DNA of 49,329 nucleotides from JANJUB01 sp040081075 (GTDB lineage Bacteria > Armatimonadota > Fimbriimonadia > Fimbriimonadales > Fimbriimonadaceae). The notes under the pieces are model-generated. The model ran no database searches. It was not told where the DNA came from and was given only the letters and a program-made list of their open reading frames with translations. Shown here in pieces: positions 33,693-42,819 of the stretch. The stretch is taken from the NCBI GenBank assembly GCA_040081075.1, contig JBEBHJ010000021.1, positions 1-49,329 on the forward strand. Reading direction: 5' to 3'. How positions within the stretch are numbered: position 1 is the stretch's first letter; every line of letters starts with the position of its first letter. The position numbers and the translations under genes are program-made.

Positions 33693-34622
33693 CTCACCAT
33701 CAAATGCGGCTTCGTTTCTCACCATTCCGGCCGCAATGTAACCAAAGGTTGGTGAATCAGCCGCAGACGATATCGTTCCAACCTCGTTGCGCCCCATATG
33801 AATAACGGTCGCGCCCAACGGAATTGGACGGTCAGAAACAAATCCCATCCAGGTCTTATTGGTGTGCCCGCGAGAGTAGATCCTCATTAGCACTTCCTGC
33901 CCCGTATAACATCCCTTTTTGTAGCTCACATTACGCGCAGTGAAGGCCGCTCCCAGCTCGGGTGGAAGAGTTTTTTCGGTGATGTCAACCCCAAATCGGG
34001 GATGACCAAACTCGAGGCGAGCGATGTTTACGGCCTCTTCTTCGATCGGCTCAAAATGAGATTCAATTGCTTCGGCCTCAGCAGATGCAGTGCGGGGTAG
34101 CAGCAAATCCCAACCGCCCAGCCCCGTTCGATTCGAGCGTAAGCAGATGACTTCTAACCCTTTGAAGGTGACGATTCCGGCGTCCAAGTTCGGAAGGTCA
34201 ACGAACTCCCTCAGTTCTTGGGTGGCCAATGGGCCCTGGATTGAGACCAACCGATACTCGGTTGTGAGGTCGGCAACGGTGACGTCCTCCATGATGATCG
34301 TTTGGTCAAATCGTTTTTGAACCGCCGCTTGAGCTCCTTTGGGAACGCGAATCAAAAACCGATCTTCGAGTATCCAAAGTTCGCCTGTGGAGACGATCTG
34401 GCCCACAGGGTTGCAGAAGCAGAACGAAAGCGATCCCCCCGCAACGTATCCGCGGAGATCATTGGTAACTTGACCCTGCACCCACGCCTTCTTGTCTTCT
34501 CCTTTTAGTTCGAAAAGAGCAGAATTATGAAGCTCATATCGTCCGCATCCTGAGCGCAGCAAGTCGTACGAGTTAAAAACAGCATCAGAAAGGGAAGAAG
34601 GAGCAAGACTCTCGGACATCAT
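33618..34622 (-). CDS. YgfZ/GcvT-like folate-binding protein
   Basis: 334 residues. GcvT fold with the YgfZ signature KKGCYTGQE (Cys involved in Fe-S cluster repair), WVQGQVTNDLR near residue 46, and a C-terminal beta-barrel (GTISSAADSPTFGYIAAGMVR). YgfZ helps maintain Fe-S enzymes and uses folate. Overlaps the convergent secreted protein by 75 bp. A divergent -10 sequence lies upstream (34659-34664). Confidence 0.85.
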   Translation of the reverse strand: MMSESLAPSSLSDAVFNSYDLLRSGCGRYELHNSALFELKGEDKKAWVQGQVTNDLRGYVAGGSLSFCFCNPVGQIVSTGELWILEDRFLIRVPKGAQAAVQKRFDQTIIMEDVTVADLTTEYRLVSIQGPLATQELREFVDLPNLDAGIVTFKGLEVICLRSNRTGLGGWDLLLPRTASAEAEAIESHFEPIEEEAVNIARLEFGHPRFGVDITEKTLPPELGAAFTARNVSYKKGCYTGQEVLMRIYSRGHTNKTWMGFVSDRPIPLGATVIHMGRNEVGTISSAADSPTFGYIAAGMVRNEAAFDGELVHIQANGDKFDAEARHMPLWRQE

Positions 34623-34658
34623 AAGGAAACCGCCAAAGGCATTAAAGGGTGGGGCCTA

Positions 34659-34666
34659 ATTATAAT
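34659..34666. promoter_or_regulatory. Overlapping divergent -10 boxes
   Basis: TATAAT on the plus strand (34661-34666) and on the minus strand (34664-34659) share AT-rich bases midway between the divergent YgfZ-like and DUF2993-like genes. No clear -35 elements are seen. Confidence 0.5.
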
Positions 34667-34685
34667 ACGTCTTAAGGCTTCGCGA

Positions 34686-35513
34686 TTGCGTCTTTTTTGT
34701 CACATGTTAGGTTTTTTTCTCGCTGCTTTTGGGGTTTTCCTTGGGGCGGGAAAGCTAGAGGTTCGCTCCTTTGAACATGCCGCTGCAAACGACATCCTAT
34801 CGAAACTTCAAGGGGAACGCAAGGCAGTAAACGTGGAAACCCACCTCAATGGTTTGTTCGGTGGCGTGGGCGGCGACATCAAGGAAGTCCTTATTACCGC
34901 CAAGGAGTTCTCAACCCAAGCCCTTCCGCTTTTTACAGAACCAGACCGGTCGAAGCGTGGAATTGTTAGAAATTTGCGAATTGAGCTCTTCAACTTCGAC
35001 TTGAAGAACTTGCATGTAGAATCACTAAAAGCCGCAATTCCTGATTGCCGATATGATTACGGATTGGCACTATCGAAACGGCAAATCCGACTCAGTCGCA
35101 GCGGCATTGGACTGGGCACCGTGAGAATCAAATCTGACGACCTCGCAAAATTTATCCTCTCAAAGTACAAGGAAATCAAGTCGGTTACGGTAACGGTGTC
35201 AAATGGAAAAGCGTTTGTTGAGGGCTACGGTGAGTTTGCATTGCTTTCCACAAAGTTTCTGATTATTTCTACCCTCTCATCGCCCGATGGAAAGACGCTG
35301 GAACTCGCGAATGCTCGCGTTTTCTTCGATGACCGTGCGGCCGAGGCTGCAAGTGCCCGGGTTCTCCTTTCTAAACTGAATCCTGTTGTCCACCTCGACA
35401 AGGATCTTGGTCTTCTGGATGCCATCAGCATTAAAGGGATCAGGTTAGAACAAGGTTACATTGAGGCGTGGGGAGACACGAAGATTCCTACAAAACCTGG
35501 TAACGGGTCTTGA
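34686..35513 (+). CDS. DUF2993-like secreted protein
   Basis: 275 residues from TTG 34686 (ATG 34704 is an alternative). A hydrophobic leader (HMLGFFLAAFGVFLGAG) precedes a lipid-binding-type domain: IKEVLITAKEFST, LRIELFNFDLKNLHVES, ALSKRQIRLS, SVTVTVSNGKAFVEGYG. This pattern of strands is that of DUF2993 (LmeA) proteins, which sit in the envelope and may bind lipids. It could be a lipoprotein-free periplasmic protein. Confidence 0.65.
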   Translation: MRLFCHMLGFFLAAFGVFLGAGKLEVRSFEHAAANDILSKLQGERKAVNVETHLNGLFGGVGGDIKEVLITAKEFSTQALPLFTEPDRSKRGIVRNLRIELFNFDLKNLHVESLKAAIPDCRYDYGLALSKRQIRLSRSGIGLGTVRIKSDDLAKFILSKYKEIKSVTVTVSNGKAFVEGYGEFALLSTKFLIISTLSSPDGKTLELANARVFFDDRAAEAASARVLLSKLNPVVHLDKDLGLLDAISIKGIRLEQGYIEAWGDTKIPTKPGNGS

Positions 35514-35529
35514 GCATTGTGATGCTACA

Positions 35530-35835
35530 ATGGAGCAGGGTGATGAACACTTGGATTTGCGTGGGGCGGTAGGTAAAGATTTTCAACCTTTCATAGGTCA
35601 AGTCTTCGATGTTGCTCTTGACGAGGCAGGCGAGCCATTTACGAGCTTCAAACTTGTAGAAGCTACCCCCACAGAAGCGCGTCCCTTTCGTTTGATTTTT
35701 GAGGGACCGGTCACAGTCCCTCTCGATCAGGGAACGTTCTATTTCAAGAATGCCAGCACGGATACGCTCACCATTTTCATTGTCCCCATAAGCGCTGATG
35801 CTCAGACGAGGGCATACGAAGCAATATTTAACTAA
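35530..35835 (+). CDS. DUF6916-like protein
   Basis: 101 residues from ATG 35530. FQPFIGQVFDVAL, FTSFKLVEATP, PFRLIFEGP, VPLDQGTFYFKN and LTIFIVPIS match the DUF6916 pattern of small beta proteins that precede tail-collar proteins. Just 12 bp separate it from the first collar gene. Its role is unknown, probably structural or chaperone-like in the same particle or surface appendage. Confidence 0.65.
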   Translation: MEQGDEHLDLRGAVGKDFQPFIGQVFDVALDEAGEPFTSFKLVEATPTEARPFRLIFEGPVTVPLDQGTFYFKNASTDTLTIFIVPISADAQTRAYEAIFN

Positions 35836-35847
35836 AGAGAAAAAACT

Positions 35848-36369
35848 ATGGCTGATCCCTATATCGGAGAACTCAAATTGGTTCCCTATAACTTTGCCCC
35901 AAGAGGTTGGGCCTTTTGTGCAGGGCAACTGTTGCCCATCGCGCAGAATACGGCTCTCTTTTCGTTGCTCGGCACCACGTATGGCGGCAATGGAGTTAGC
36001 ACATTCGGTCTACCGGACCTAAGGGGAAGAATTGTGGTTCACCCTGGTCAGGGCCCCGGTTTGTCCAACTATGATCAAGGTGAAAGGGCTGGAGTAGAAA
36101 GCGTCACCCTGACCCAATCTCAAATTCCTGCTCACAACCACTTAGTTCAGGTGAATGGCAATCCGCCCACTCAGGCTACTGCTCCCGGCGCGTTTGCAGC
36201 TCAAACGGCGGGGACCGTTGGCAACACCTATGGGACCGTTACAACCGGCAATATGCCCTCGGCCACGATTGCGACCGTGGGCGGCAGCCAACCCCACAGC
36301 AATGAGCAGCCCTACCTCACCTTAAACTATGTAATCGCCCTCGAAGGCGTTTTCCCCCCTCGCAACTAG
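35848..36369 (+). CDS. Tail-collar (microcystin-dependent-type) protein 1
   Basis: 173 residues. The collar motif at the start (PYIGELKLVPYNFAPRGW, CAGQLLPIAQNTALFSLLGTTYGG, TFGLPDLRGR) is followed by a glycine/alanine/threonine-rich tail that ends QPHSNEQPYLTLNYVIALEG. Such proteins form phage tail fibre or surface fibres and occur in groups of three in cyanobacteria and others. AAGAGA precedes the start. No signal peptide. Confidence 0.85.
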   Translation: MADPYIGELKLVPYNFAPRGWAFCAGQLLPIAQNTALFSLLGTTYGGNGVSTFGLPDLRGRIVVHPGQGPGLSNYDQGERAGVESVTLTQSQIPAHNHLVQVNGNPPTQATAPGAFAAQTAGTVGNTYGTVTTGNMPSATIATVGGSQPHSNEQPYLTLNYVIALEGVFPPRN

Positions 36370-36378
36370 GAGCAAATT

Positions 36379-36885
36379 ATGTCAGAACCATTCATCGGAG
36401 AAATCAGACCCTTCTCATTCAACTTTCCCCCAAGAGGGTGGGCTCTTTGTAGCGGCCAGCTCCTCCCCATTAACCAGAATCAGGCGCTTTTCTCGCTGCT
36501 TGGGACGACGTACGGTGGGAACGGGACAACGAATTTTGCCCTACCCAATCTCAATGATCGCACAGCGAGGGGTGAAGGGACCGGGCCGGGATTAGCACCG
36601 CACTTCTTAGGAGAGGCGGGCGGAAGTAACACGCAAACCCTTAGCGTCGGTCAGATGCCGGCGCACTCTCACGGCGTTAAAACGGCATCAAGTGCATCGA
36701 CAAACAGCCCGGCTGGGGCGGTACCAGCTACTGCCAGCACGAGTGTCTATGGCGCGCCCGATGCAGACCTGAACCCCACCGTAATCAGCGGTGCCGGCGG
36801 CAGTCAACCACACGAGAATCGTCAACCTACGCTTTGTATCAACTATAGCATCGCTCTGGTCGGGATATTCCCGTCAAGGAACTAA
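36379..36885 (+). CDS. Tail-collar (microcystin-dependent-type) protein 2
   Basis: 168 residues, paralogue of its neighbours. Start EPFIGEIRPFSFNFPPRGW, CSGQLLPINQNQALFSLLG, LPNLNDR, and end GSQPHENRQPTLCINYSIAL. It has an AGGAG site 7 nt before the ATG. The variable middle (SHGVKTASSASTN, GAPDADLNPT) differs from copies 1 and 3. Confidence 0.85.
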   Translation: MSEPFIGEIRPFSFNFPPRGWALCSGQLLPINQNQALFSLLGTTYGGNGTTNFALPNLNDRTARGEGTGPGLAPHFLGEAGGSNTQTLSVGQMPAHSHGVKTASSASTNSPAGAVPATASTSVYGAPDADLNPTVISGAGGSQPHENRQPTLCINYSIALVGIFPSRN

Positions 36886-36889
36886 AAAC

Positions 36890-37396
36890 ATGGCAACCCC
36901 CTTTATTGGAGAAATAAGAGTCGTTGGTTTCAATTTCAATCCTGTCGGCTGGGCAAGATGTGATGGACAGTTGTTGCCAATCGCGCAGTTTGATGCGTTG
37001 TTTGCGTTGATCGGTACGACCTACGGCGGCGATGGACAGAACACCTTTGCGCTACCAGATTTGCGAGGCCGCACAATGGTGGGAATGGGGAATCTGTTCA
37101 TTGGTGAATCCCTCGGAGTTGAGTCGGTCACGCTTACATCATCGAACCTTCCAACTCATACCCACACCATGAGGGCAGGGTCGGCAGGAACCCTGACCAA
37201 TCCTACGCAGGGCGTTCAATCCTCGTACGTGGGCGGCTCTAGGGCTGATCGGCTCTATGCGACCACTGCTTCCGGTGTGGCAGCGACAGGGATGTTGGAA
37301 ACCTCGGGCGGGAATCAACCTCATGAGAACCGCATGCCGTACCAAGCTGTCCTTTGTGTTATAGCCCTAGAGGGAATTTTCCCACCGAGAAACTGA
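36890..37396 (+). CDS. Tail-collar (microcystin-dependent-type) protein 3
   Basis: 168 residues from ATG 36890, which follows the stop of copy 2 by 4 bp. Start TPFIGEIRVVGFNFNPVGW, CDGQLLPIAQFDALFALIG, LPDLRGR, and end GNQPHENRMPYQAVLCVIALEG. The middle (SHTHTMRAG, TQGVQSSYVG) is distinct. The next gene begins 1 bp after its stop. Confidence 0.85.
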   Translation: MATPFIGEIRVVGFNFNPVGWARCDGQLLPIAQFDALFALIGTTYGGDGQNTFALPDLRGRTMVGMGNLFIGESLGVESVTLTSSNLPTHTHTMRAGSAGTLTNPTQGVQSSYVGGSRADRLYATTASGVAATGMLETSGGNQPHENRMPYQAVLCVIALEGIFPPRN

Positions 37397-37397
37397 A

Positions 37398-37940
37398 ATG
37401 AACAATTCACTTAATCCAAACCTAGACCGCCGAACTTTTCTTCGAGGTGCCACGACCGCGATTGGAGCAAGCGCTGTCGCCTCAAGCGGGTTAGCCGCCC
37501 TGGCACCTGTTGAGGCCGTGGCCTCAGTCGCGATGATTGAAGGCGACAATCTGATTCCAGGCGAATGGCTTACCGCAAGCAAAGTCCCTCTTGAGCGCGT
37601 TCAGATTACGATCGAGTCGAGAGGCGCAGGAAAGCTCACTGGCTTAACCGCAGTTTTTGGAAAGTATCCATTTCAAGCGTGGACGGCGGGTGGCGGACGT
37701 TGCCGATTCGAAATGCCGGTTGGACGTGACGGAATAACGTTGATTCTTAGCCAGGGAGAGGTGAGCAGCAAGGTTATTCTTAGCTCAAGCGGCAAAACCA
37801 AACTACGGGAAGGAAATTATGCTTTGGCGGCAGGACGGGTCAACTGGAAGCTGTTTAGAGCAGAAGCAGGCAAGTTGTTGGGCGCAGGTGGTAATCCCAC
37901 TTCACTGCAACACTTGATCGTTACCGTTGAGCGCATTTGA
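37398..37940 (+). CDS. Twin-arginine-signal protein of the collar cluster
   Basis: 180 residues. DRRTFLRGATT is a Tat motif; the hydrophobic GASAVASSGLAALA ends at about residue 35. The mature part is beta-rich and of unknown function (VQITIESRGAGKLTGLTAV, ITLILSQGEVSS). Being translated right after the third collar gene, and with a Tat signal, it may be a folded, exported component of the same structure. Overlaps the GNAT gene by 14 bp. Confidence 0.65.
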   Translation: MNNSLNPNLDRRTFLRGATTAIGASAVASSGLAALAPVEAVASVAMIEGDNLIPGEWLTASKVPLERVQITIESRGAGKLTGLTAVFGKYPFQAWTAGGGRCRFEMPVGRDGITLILSQGEVSSKVILSSSGKTKLREGNYALAAGRVNWKLFRAEAGKLLGAGGNPTSLQHLIVTVERI

Positions 37941-38385
37941 ACAAGCCCTAGCATCAATTGGATGGATAAACGCCGAGTCTGCGCATGACAGTTTCCTTTT
38001 TGATTTGTTTCGGGAGCTTAAATCCAAAGAACTCGAACCGCTTTCCTTAAGCGAGTTGCAGCGTGAAACCCTTGTTGCCCAGCAATTCAACGCAAGAACG
38101 CAGGGCTACGCTTGTTCTTTTCCCGACGCTCGGATATTCGTAAAGTTGGAAGTCGGGGCTCTTATGGCGCTTCTCGGCCCCGAAATCCATCTGATTGATC
38201 TCACGATTGCTGAGGGTGCCCGAAATCAAGGGCATGGGTCAGAACTCTTTAGGACCATAACGGCATTGGGGGTTCCGGTAACGCTCTCTGTATTCGCCGA
38301 GAACCCCGCTCGTCGGCTCTACTCTCGCCTAGGGTTTCGCGAAACTTCCTCGACCGGAATGCATGTTGAAATGCGTTATGAATAG
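37927..38385 (+). CDS. GNAT family N-acetyltransferase of the collar cluster
   Basis: 152 residues from TTG 37927. Acetyl-CoA loop is GARNQGHGSELF (GxGxG-like, Q/RxxGxG), preceded by IHLIDLTIAE and followed by ENPARRLYSRLGFRE. The gene order DUF6916, collar proteins, GNAT recurs in other bacteria, so it may acetylate a protein of the cluster; the substrate is not known. Confidence 0.75.
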   Translation: MSAFEQALASIGWINAESAHDSFLFDLFRELKSKELEPLSLSELQRETLVAQQFNARTQGYACSFPDARIFVKLEVGALMALLGPEIHLIDLTIAEGARNQGHGSELFRTITALGVPVTLSVFAENPARRLYSRLGFRETSSTGMHVEMRYE

Positions 38386-38452
38386 TGCGAACTTAATGCA
38401 AACATCACGCAGAGGCAAACACGCTGCCGCATTAACCTGGTATTCCTATAAG

Positions 38453-39295
38453 ATGTTCCGCCCAATTTCCATTTTGATTATTTTTGCCACCTTGGTTACG
38501 CCAGCTTTCGCATGGATTGATACGGGACACATGGTCGTAACCGAAATAGCTAGAAGGGAACTCAACGAGCTAGCCAAACACCGCATCGAAACTTTGATCG
38601 CGATCGGAGGGAGTGAAAAGACCAACGACTTCGTCACCGCATCATGTTGGGCTGATGATTTTAAAACAGCCGAGAACGGACCGTGGCATTACATTAACAT
38701 TCACTTCCGGAACGACGATCAGCCGGTAACTAACAAGGCTCTTGAACAGAACGTGATTTGGGCGATCGAAAAGTTCAGCAAAGAGATCAATGATCCTTTC
38801 CTGGATAACGCGCGGAAGGCTGACGCCCTTCGCTTTCTCTTACACTTCGTAGGGGATGTTCATCAACCAATGCACTCAGTGGCTTGTGACAATGAGGCGC
38901 ACCCCGATGGCGATCGAGGGGGCAATGATTTCACGTTTGAACCCTTCGAGCTCGCCGGTTTTACCGTGAAGAACCTGCACTTTCTCTGGGATATCGGGGG
39001 CGGACTGTATGGCAAGACCGATCGCCCGCTGGTCGCATCGAACAATATTGGAACGTTAGCTACTCAGCTTATCAACGAGAACCCGCGTTCCTCCTTCCTC
39101 GCCATCAACAATCAAAAACCGGTGGACTGGGCAGAGGAAAGCTTTAAACTCGCACGCGGAATCGCTTATGACTTGCCAACCACCAAGAAACCAAGTGACG
39201 CCTATCTGAAGACCGCACAATATGTCTCAAGCCGCCGGATCACCATTGCCGGCTATCGTCTGGCGGACCTTCTGAATCGCCTCCTTGGTCAGTAG
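38453..39295 (+). CDS. S1/P1-type nuclease
   Basis: 280 residues from ATG 38453. A signal peptide (MFRPISILIIFATLVTPAFA) ends before WIDTGHM, the required N-terminal Trp of S1/P1 nucleases, which binds zinc. Later histidines and aspartates: CWADDF, WHYINI, HFVGDVHQPMHS, NLHFLWD (zinc ligands in D, H and W motifs). The secreted or periplasmic enzyme degrades single-stranded DNA/RNA and 3'-nucleotides. RBS not obvious. Confidence 0.85.
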   Translation: MFRPISILIIFATLVTPAFAWIDTGHMVVTEIARRELNELAKHRIETLIAIGGSEKTNDFVTASCWADDFKTAENGPWHYINIHFRNDDQPVTNKALEQNVIWAIEKFSKEINDPFLDNARKADALRFLLHFVGDVHQPMHSVACDNEAHPDGDRGGNDFTFEPFELAGFTVKNLHFLWDIGGGLYGKTDRPLVASNNIGTLATQLINENPRSSFLAINNQKPVDWAEESFKLARGIAYDLPTTKKPSDAYLKTAQYVSSRRITIAGYRLADLLNRLLGQ

Positions 39296-39312
39296 GCTGG
39301 TACCATCTTTAC

Positions 39313-40605
39313 TTGCATGACGAGCCCATAACCACCCGCCGGATATGGGCTTTGTACTACCCCCTGGCCATTTCCTGGCTGTTCATGGGGCTGGAAGGGC
39401 CGATTATCGTGAAGATGATTGGCACGGTTGGAAATGCCGAGCAAAAAGAAGTCTGGTTGGCGGCGTTCAATGCACTTCTCGCAATCTCGTTGATCATTGA
39501 AAGCCCGGTTATTGATCTGCTTTCCACCTCAACTACCCTTTGCAAGGGACGAGTCACGTTCGCCTCGCTCTCAAAGTTCTCGCTTCAACTCATGGGTCTT
39601 TGCACGATCGTGCATGCGTTGGTTGTTTTCACACCGCTTTACGGCCTGATTACAGCCCACTACGATCCCGCCGTTCGTGACGCGCTGCATGTCCCGTTGA
39701 TGGTGATGCTGCCTTGGAGTGCGGCGATTGGGTGGCGAAGATTTAAACAGGGAATCCTCATTCGTTCGGGCCGAACCCGAATGATTGGGTTTGGAACCGG
39801 GGTTCGCGTTGGAACTCTTCTCGTCGTAAGCTTTGGATTGGCCCAAACAACGCAGTTGACGGGCGTCATGATCTCGGCAATTGCCCTGGCGAGTTCTGTG
39901 TTTACCGAGTCGCTGTTTGTGCACTTCGCCGCCGCCGAAGCCATTGAGAACTTGGAGGGTGGCGATGAACCGCTCGCACCCAAGAAACTTGTCTCTTTCC
40001 ACACTCCCCTAACCGTGACAACGGCAATGGTTTTGGGCTCGAACTTCCTCGTTACGCAATCCCTCGCTGCCAGTGCCGATCACAAGATTTCACACGCAGC
40101 CTATCAAGTTGCGCTCTCGTTTATGTGGCTTCATCGCGCCGTGGTCTTTGCCTTGCCGGAGGTCATCATCACCCTGTATGATCGGGTGAGCGCTCGCCCG
40201 CTTCTGCATCGCTTCTCAGCGTTGGTCTCACTGTCTATGACGGGCTTGATGCTGTTCTGGGGACTAACTGGAATTGATTATCAGTTCTTCCGAACGGTTC
40301 TGGGGCAAGAAGAGGGAGTTGCCCGGGCTGCCCATTGGGCGTTCCTCGGCTCATCGCTCCTACCCGCCATCAATGGTGCGCAGGCTTATGTTCGGGGTGT
40401 GCTTACGGCTGGCCACTTTACCAAACCACGGATGACGGCCATGGGAGTCGGACTTGCAGTTATGGCGGTCACGCTCTTAGTAGGGCTGAAGCTCCAAGCA
40501 TCTGGCATTCTCCTCAGCGCCATCGCCCCAACTTTGGCATTTGCCGCCGAACTTGCGGTCCTCATCGCAGCTCTGCGCAAACTCACGCCCGATTATCGAA
40601 GGTGA
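39313..40605 (+). CDS. Multi-pass membrane transporter (ANKH/MATE-like)
   Basis: 430 residues, probable TTG start at 39313 (no good ATG nearby). About twelve membrane segments; the beginning, LYYPLAISWLFMGLEGPII, resembles the progressive-ankylosis (ANKH) branch of MATE-like proteins. The match is by pattern only; a polysaccharide or small-molecule exporter is also possible. Downstream end meets the convergent beta-CASP gene (10 bp apart). Confidence 0.6.
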   Translation: MHDEPITTRRIWALYYPLAISWLFMGLEGPIIVKMIGTVGNAEQKEVWLAAFNALLAISLIIESPVIDLLSTSTTLCKGRVTFASLSKFSLQLMGLCTIVHALVVFTPLYGLITAHYDPAVRDALHVPLMVMLPWSAAIGWRRFKQGILIRSGRTRMIGFGTGVRVGTLLVVSFGLAQTTQLTGVMISAIALASSVFTESLFVHFAAAEAIENLEGGDEPLAPKKLVSFHTPLTVTTAMVLGSNFLVTQSLAASADHKISHAAYQVALSFMWLHRAVVFALPEVIITLYDRVSARPLLHRFSALVSLSMTGLMLFWGLTGIDYQFFRTVLGQEEGVARAAHWAFLGSSLLPAINGAQAYVRGVLTAGHFTKPRMTAMGVGLAVMAVTLLVGLKLQASGILLSAIAPTLAFAAELAVLIAALRKLTPDYRR

Positions 40606-40615
40606 GGCCTTGCGC

Positions 40616-41989
40616 CTAACTCAATTCAAAGGACTCGCCCCATTTCGGAATGATCGTATCCCACCCCAAATCTGCTTTGATCTTGGCTTGAAGAGCGGCT
40701 TGGGCGGGCGGTTCGCCGTGCACAATGAAGGTTTTCTTGGGCGGCGACTTAAAGCCGCTTAACCACCGCATCATCTCACCTTGATCGGCGTGGGCGGAGA
40801 GGGCGTTGAGCTTCTCGACCCGTGCCTGAACATTAATCTCCCGCCCAAACATCCGCACCATGTCGGCACCCTCAAGTAATCGTCGCCCCATCGTTCCTTG
40901 GGCCTGATAGCCAGTGAATAACACAACCGTCGAAGGGTCATCGAGGCGATGCATTAAGTGATGCAAGATTCGGCCGCCGTTACACATTCCGCTCCCCGCA
41001 ATAATCATCATCGGACCCCGCCGAGAGTTCAGCTCTTTCGAGAGCTCTCGATCACGTACAAACGTGACGTTCTCTGGTTCCAGCGGAGCATGACCGATAT
41101 TGTGCTCGCGCTGCATCTCATCGTCATGCTCTTCGTATGCAGCGCGGTAGAGGTCGGTTGTGCTCACGGCCATGGGGCTGTCAATGAATATCGGCACTCG
41201 GGGGCAGGTTCCTGCATCTTGAAGTTGATGAATATTGTAAAGCAGTTCCTGGGTTCGCCCGATCGCGAAACTGGGCACGAGAACCACGCTGCTATTCCGA
41301 TACGCTTCTTGGAGGATTTCGCCAAGGTGGGCTCCGGTATCCTCTGTCGGGTGGAGCCGATCACCATAAGTGCTTTCAATCGTCAAGTATTCGGCAAAGT
41401 CGCAGGGAGTAGGATCTTTGATTATAGGGGTGTTGTACCGGCCCAAATCTCCCGACATGTTGATGCGCTCGCCATTATCAAAGAAGAATTCCGCAAATGC
41501 CGAGCCAATGATATGACCGGCAGGGGAGTAACGCACTTTCATGCCGCCCGGTAACTCGTGCATTTCATCGTAAGTCCAGCGCTTCATGAGTTTCAGCGCT
41601 GCATATGCGTCCTGCTCCGTGTATAGGGCGGGTCGGTCATCCCCGTGCTTCGCTCGGTGACGAGCCTCTTCTTCCTGGATCCGACCAGAGTCTGGCAAAC
41701 TAATCTTGCATATCCCAATCGTGGCCGACGTGGCGTAGATTGGCCCCGCGTAACCTTGCTTAACGAGGCAGGGAAGGTAACCAATGTGATCGGTGTGACC
41801 ATGCGTAAGGACAATGGCATCGATTGAATGCGGATCGACGGGGAAGGGTTGATAGTTGCGAGCTGAGAGTTCGGACGATCCCTGAAAAAGGCCGCAATCA
41901 ACGAGGATACGCTTGCCGTTATGCTCAATGAGATGCCGAGAGCCCGTCACCGTCTCAGCGGCGCCATGAAAAGTGATTCGCGGTTGCAT
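40616..41989 (-). CDS. MBL-fold beta-CASP nuclease
   Basis: 457 residues. Motif 2 HGHTDHIG at 63-70, then motif with ESTYGD, the beta-CASP domain with VPSFAIGRTQELLY, SGMCNGGRILHHL and TGYQAQGTMGRRLLEG, and the last histidine-bearing part ALSAHADQGEMM. It is likely an RNase (CPSF73-like) that cuts RNA. It is the last gene of the run that starts with the coiled-coil protein, 16 nt after the MinD-like gene, so it may be co-transcribed with it. Confidence 0.85.
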   Translation of the reverse strand: MQPRITFHGAAETVTGSRHLIEHNGKRILVDCGLFQGSSELSARNYQPFPVDPHSIDAIVLTHGHTDHIGYLPCLVKQGYAGPIYATSATIGICKISLPDSGRIQEEEARHRAKHGDDRPALYTEQDAYAALKLMKRWTYDEMHELPGGMKVRYSPAGHIIGSAFAEFFFDNGERINMSGDLGRYNTPIIKDPTPCDFAEYLTIESTYGDRLHPTEDTGAHLGEILQEAYRNSSVVLVPSFAIGRTQELLYNIHQLQDAGTCPRVPIFIDSPMAVSTTDLYRAAYEEHDDEMQREHNIGHAPLEPENVTFVRDRELSKELNSRRGPMMIIAGSGMCNGGRILHHLMHRLDDPSTVVLFTGYQAQGTMGRRLLEGADMVRMFGREINVQARVEKLNALSAHADQGEMMRWLSGFKSPPKKTFIVHGEPPAQAALQAKIKADLGWDTIIPKWGESFELS

Positions 41990-42005
41990 TACCGCTTATT
42001 TTGCT

Positions 42006-42815
42006 CTATGCCGACTTCTTTAAGTTCAGCCCGAACATGTAACGCAACTTTTCACCGAGTGATAGTTCCACTTTATCATGATCTTGACCAAGCAAACTCG
42101 CAGCGATCGCAGCCACGTCTTGTGATGGCGGCAACTTCGGATCGCCAATCGAATAGGGTTGGCGACGGCGAATATACTCAAGCGCCCGATTGTCCTGACG
42201 CACGTGTCCGGCATACATCAGCGACTTGCCGAGGAACTGCTCACAGATCGAGCGGAGCTTGGCGAAAACTGCCTTGGCTTGTGCATCATCTGTGACCATA
42301 TTCAGGATCACCCGGATCGTTGCATCCGGACGGCGAGCCCAAAGGGCTTTCGCTGTTGCATAAGCGTCGGTAATGGAAGCGGGGTCAGGCGTAGCTACTA
42401 GCAAGCACTCATCAGCCGCTTGCAGGAAGGTCAGCACAGTACCATCTATTCCAGCACCCGTGTCAAAGATCAGAATGTCGGTTGTTCGCTCCAGCTCAGC
42501 CAATTCGGTAAGAAATCGGTCAAGCTGAGGGCCATTTAGGTTAACCATAGCTTCGACTCCTGATCCACCAGCAATGAACCTAACACCGGCTGGGCCGTCT
42601 TGGACGACCTGCGACAGCGTCTTTTCACCCGAGAGCACATGTTGCAACGTGAAGTCCGCGGTCGCGCCCAACACGACGTCAAGATTTGCCAATCCTAAGT
42701 CGGCGTCGAAGAGAACAACCCTTCGGCCCCTTTTCGAAAATTGGATTCCCAGGTTGCAAGATAGATTTGTCTTGCCAACCCCGCCCTTACCACTTGTAAC
42801 TGCAATCGTTCTCAT
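42006..42815 (-). CDS. MinD/FlhG-like P-loop ATPase
   Basis: 269 residues from ATG 42815 (5 nt after the stop of the pseudokinase gene). The start is MRTIAVTSGKGGVGKTNLSCNLG, a deviant Walker A of the ParA/MinD family, then LFDADLGLANLDVVLG (switch region) and DILIFDTGAGIDGTVL. No MinE nearby. C-terminal helix SLGEKLRYMFGLNLKK is amphipathic and could bind the membrane, as in MinD. Likely acts on polar or division positioning of the membrane proteins encoded upstream. Confidence 0.85.
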   Translation of the reverse strand: MRTIAVTSGKGGVGKTNLSCNLGIQFSKRGRRVVLFDADLGLANLDVVLGATADFTLQHVLSGEKTLSQVVQDGPAGVRFIAGGSGVEAMVNLNGPQLDRFLTELAELERTTDILIFDTGAGIDGTVLTFLQAADECLLVATPDPASITDAYATAKALWARRPDATIRVILNMVTDDAQAKAVFAKLRSICEQFLGKSLMYAGHVRQDNRALEYIRRRQPYSIGDPKLPPSQDVAAIAASLLGQDHDKVELSLGEKLRYMFGLNLKKSA

Positions 42816-42819
42816 TGTT

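Noticed and set aside
42006..42815. MinD as part of a MinCDE division system
   Set aside because: No MinC or MinE gene is near; the gene belongs to the MshEN-pseudokinase run.
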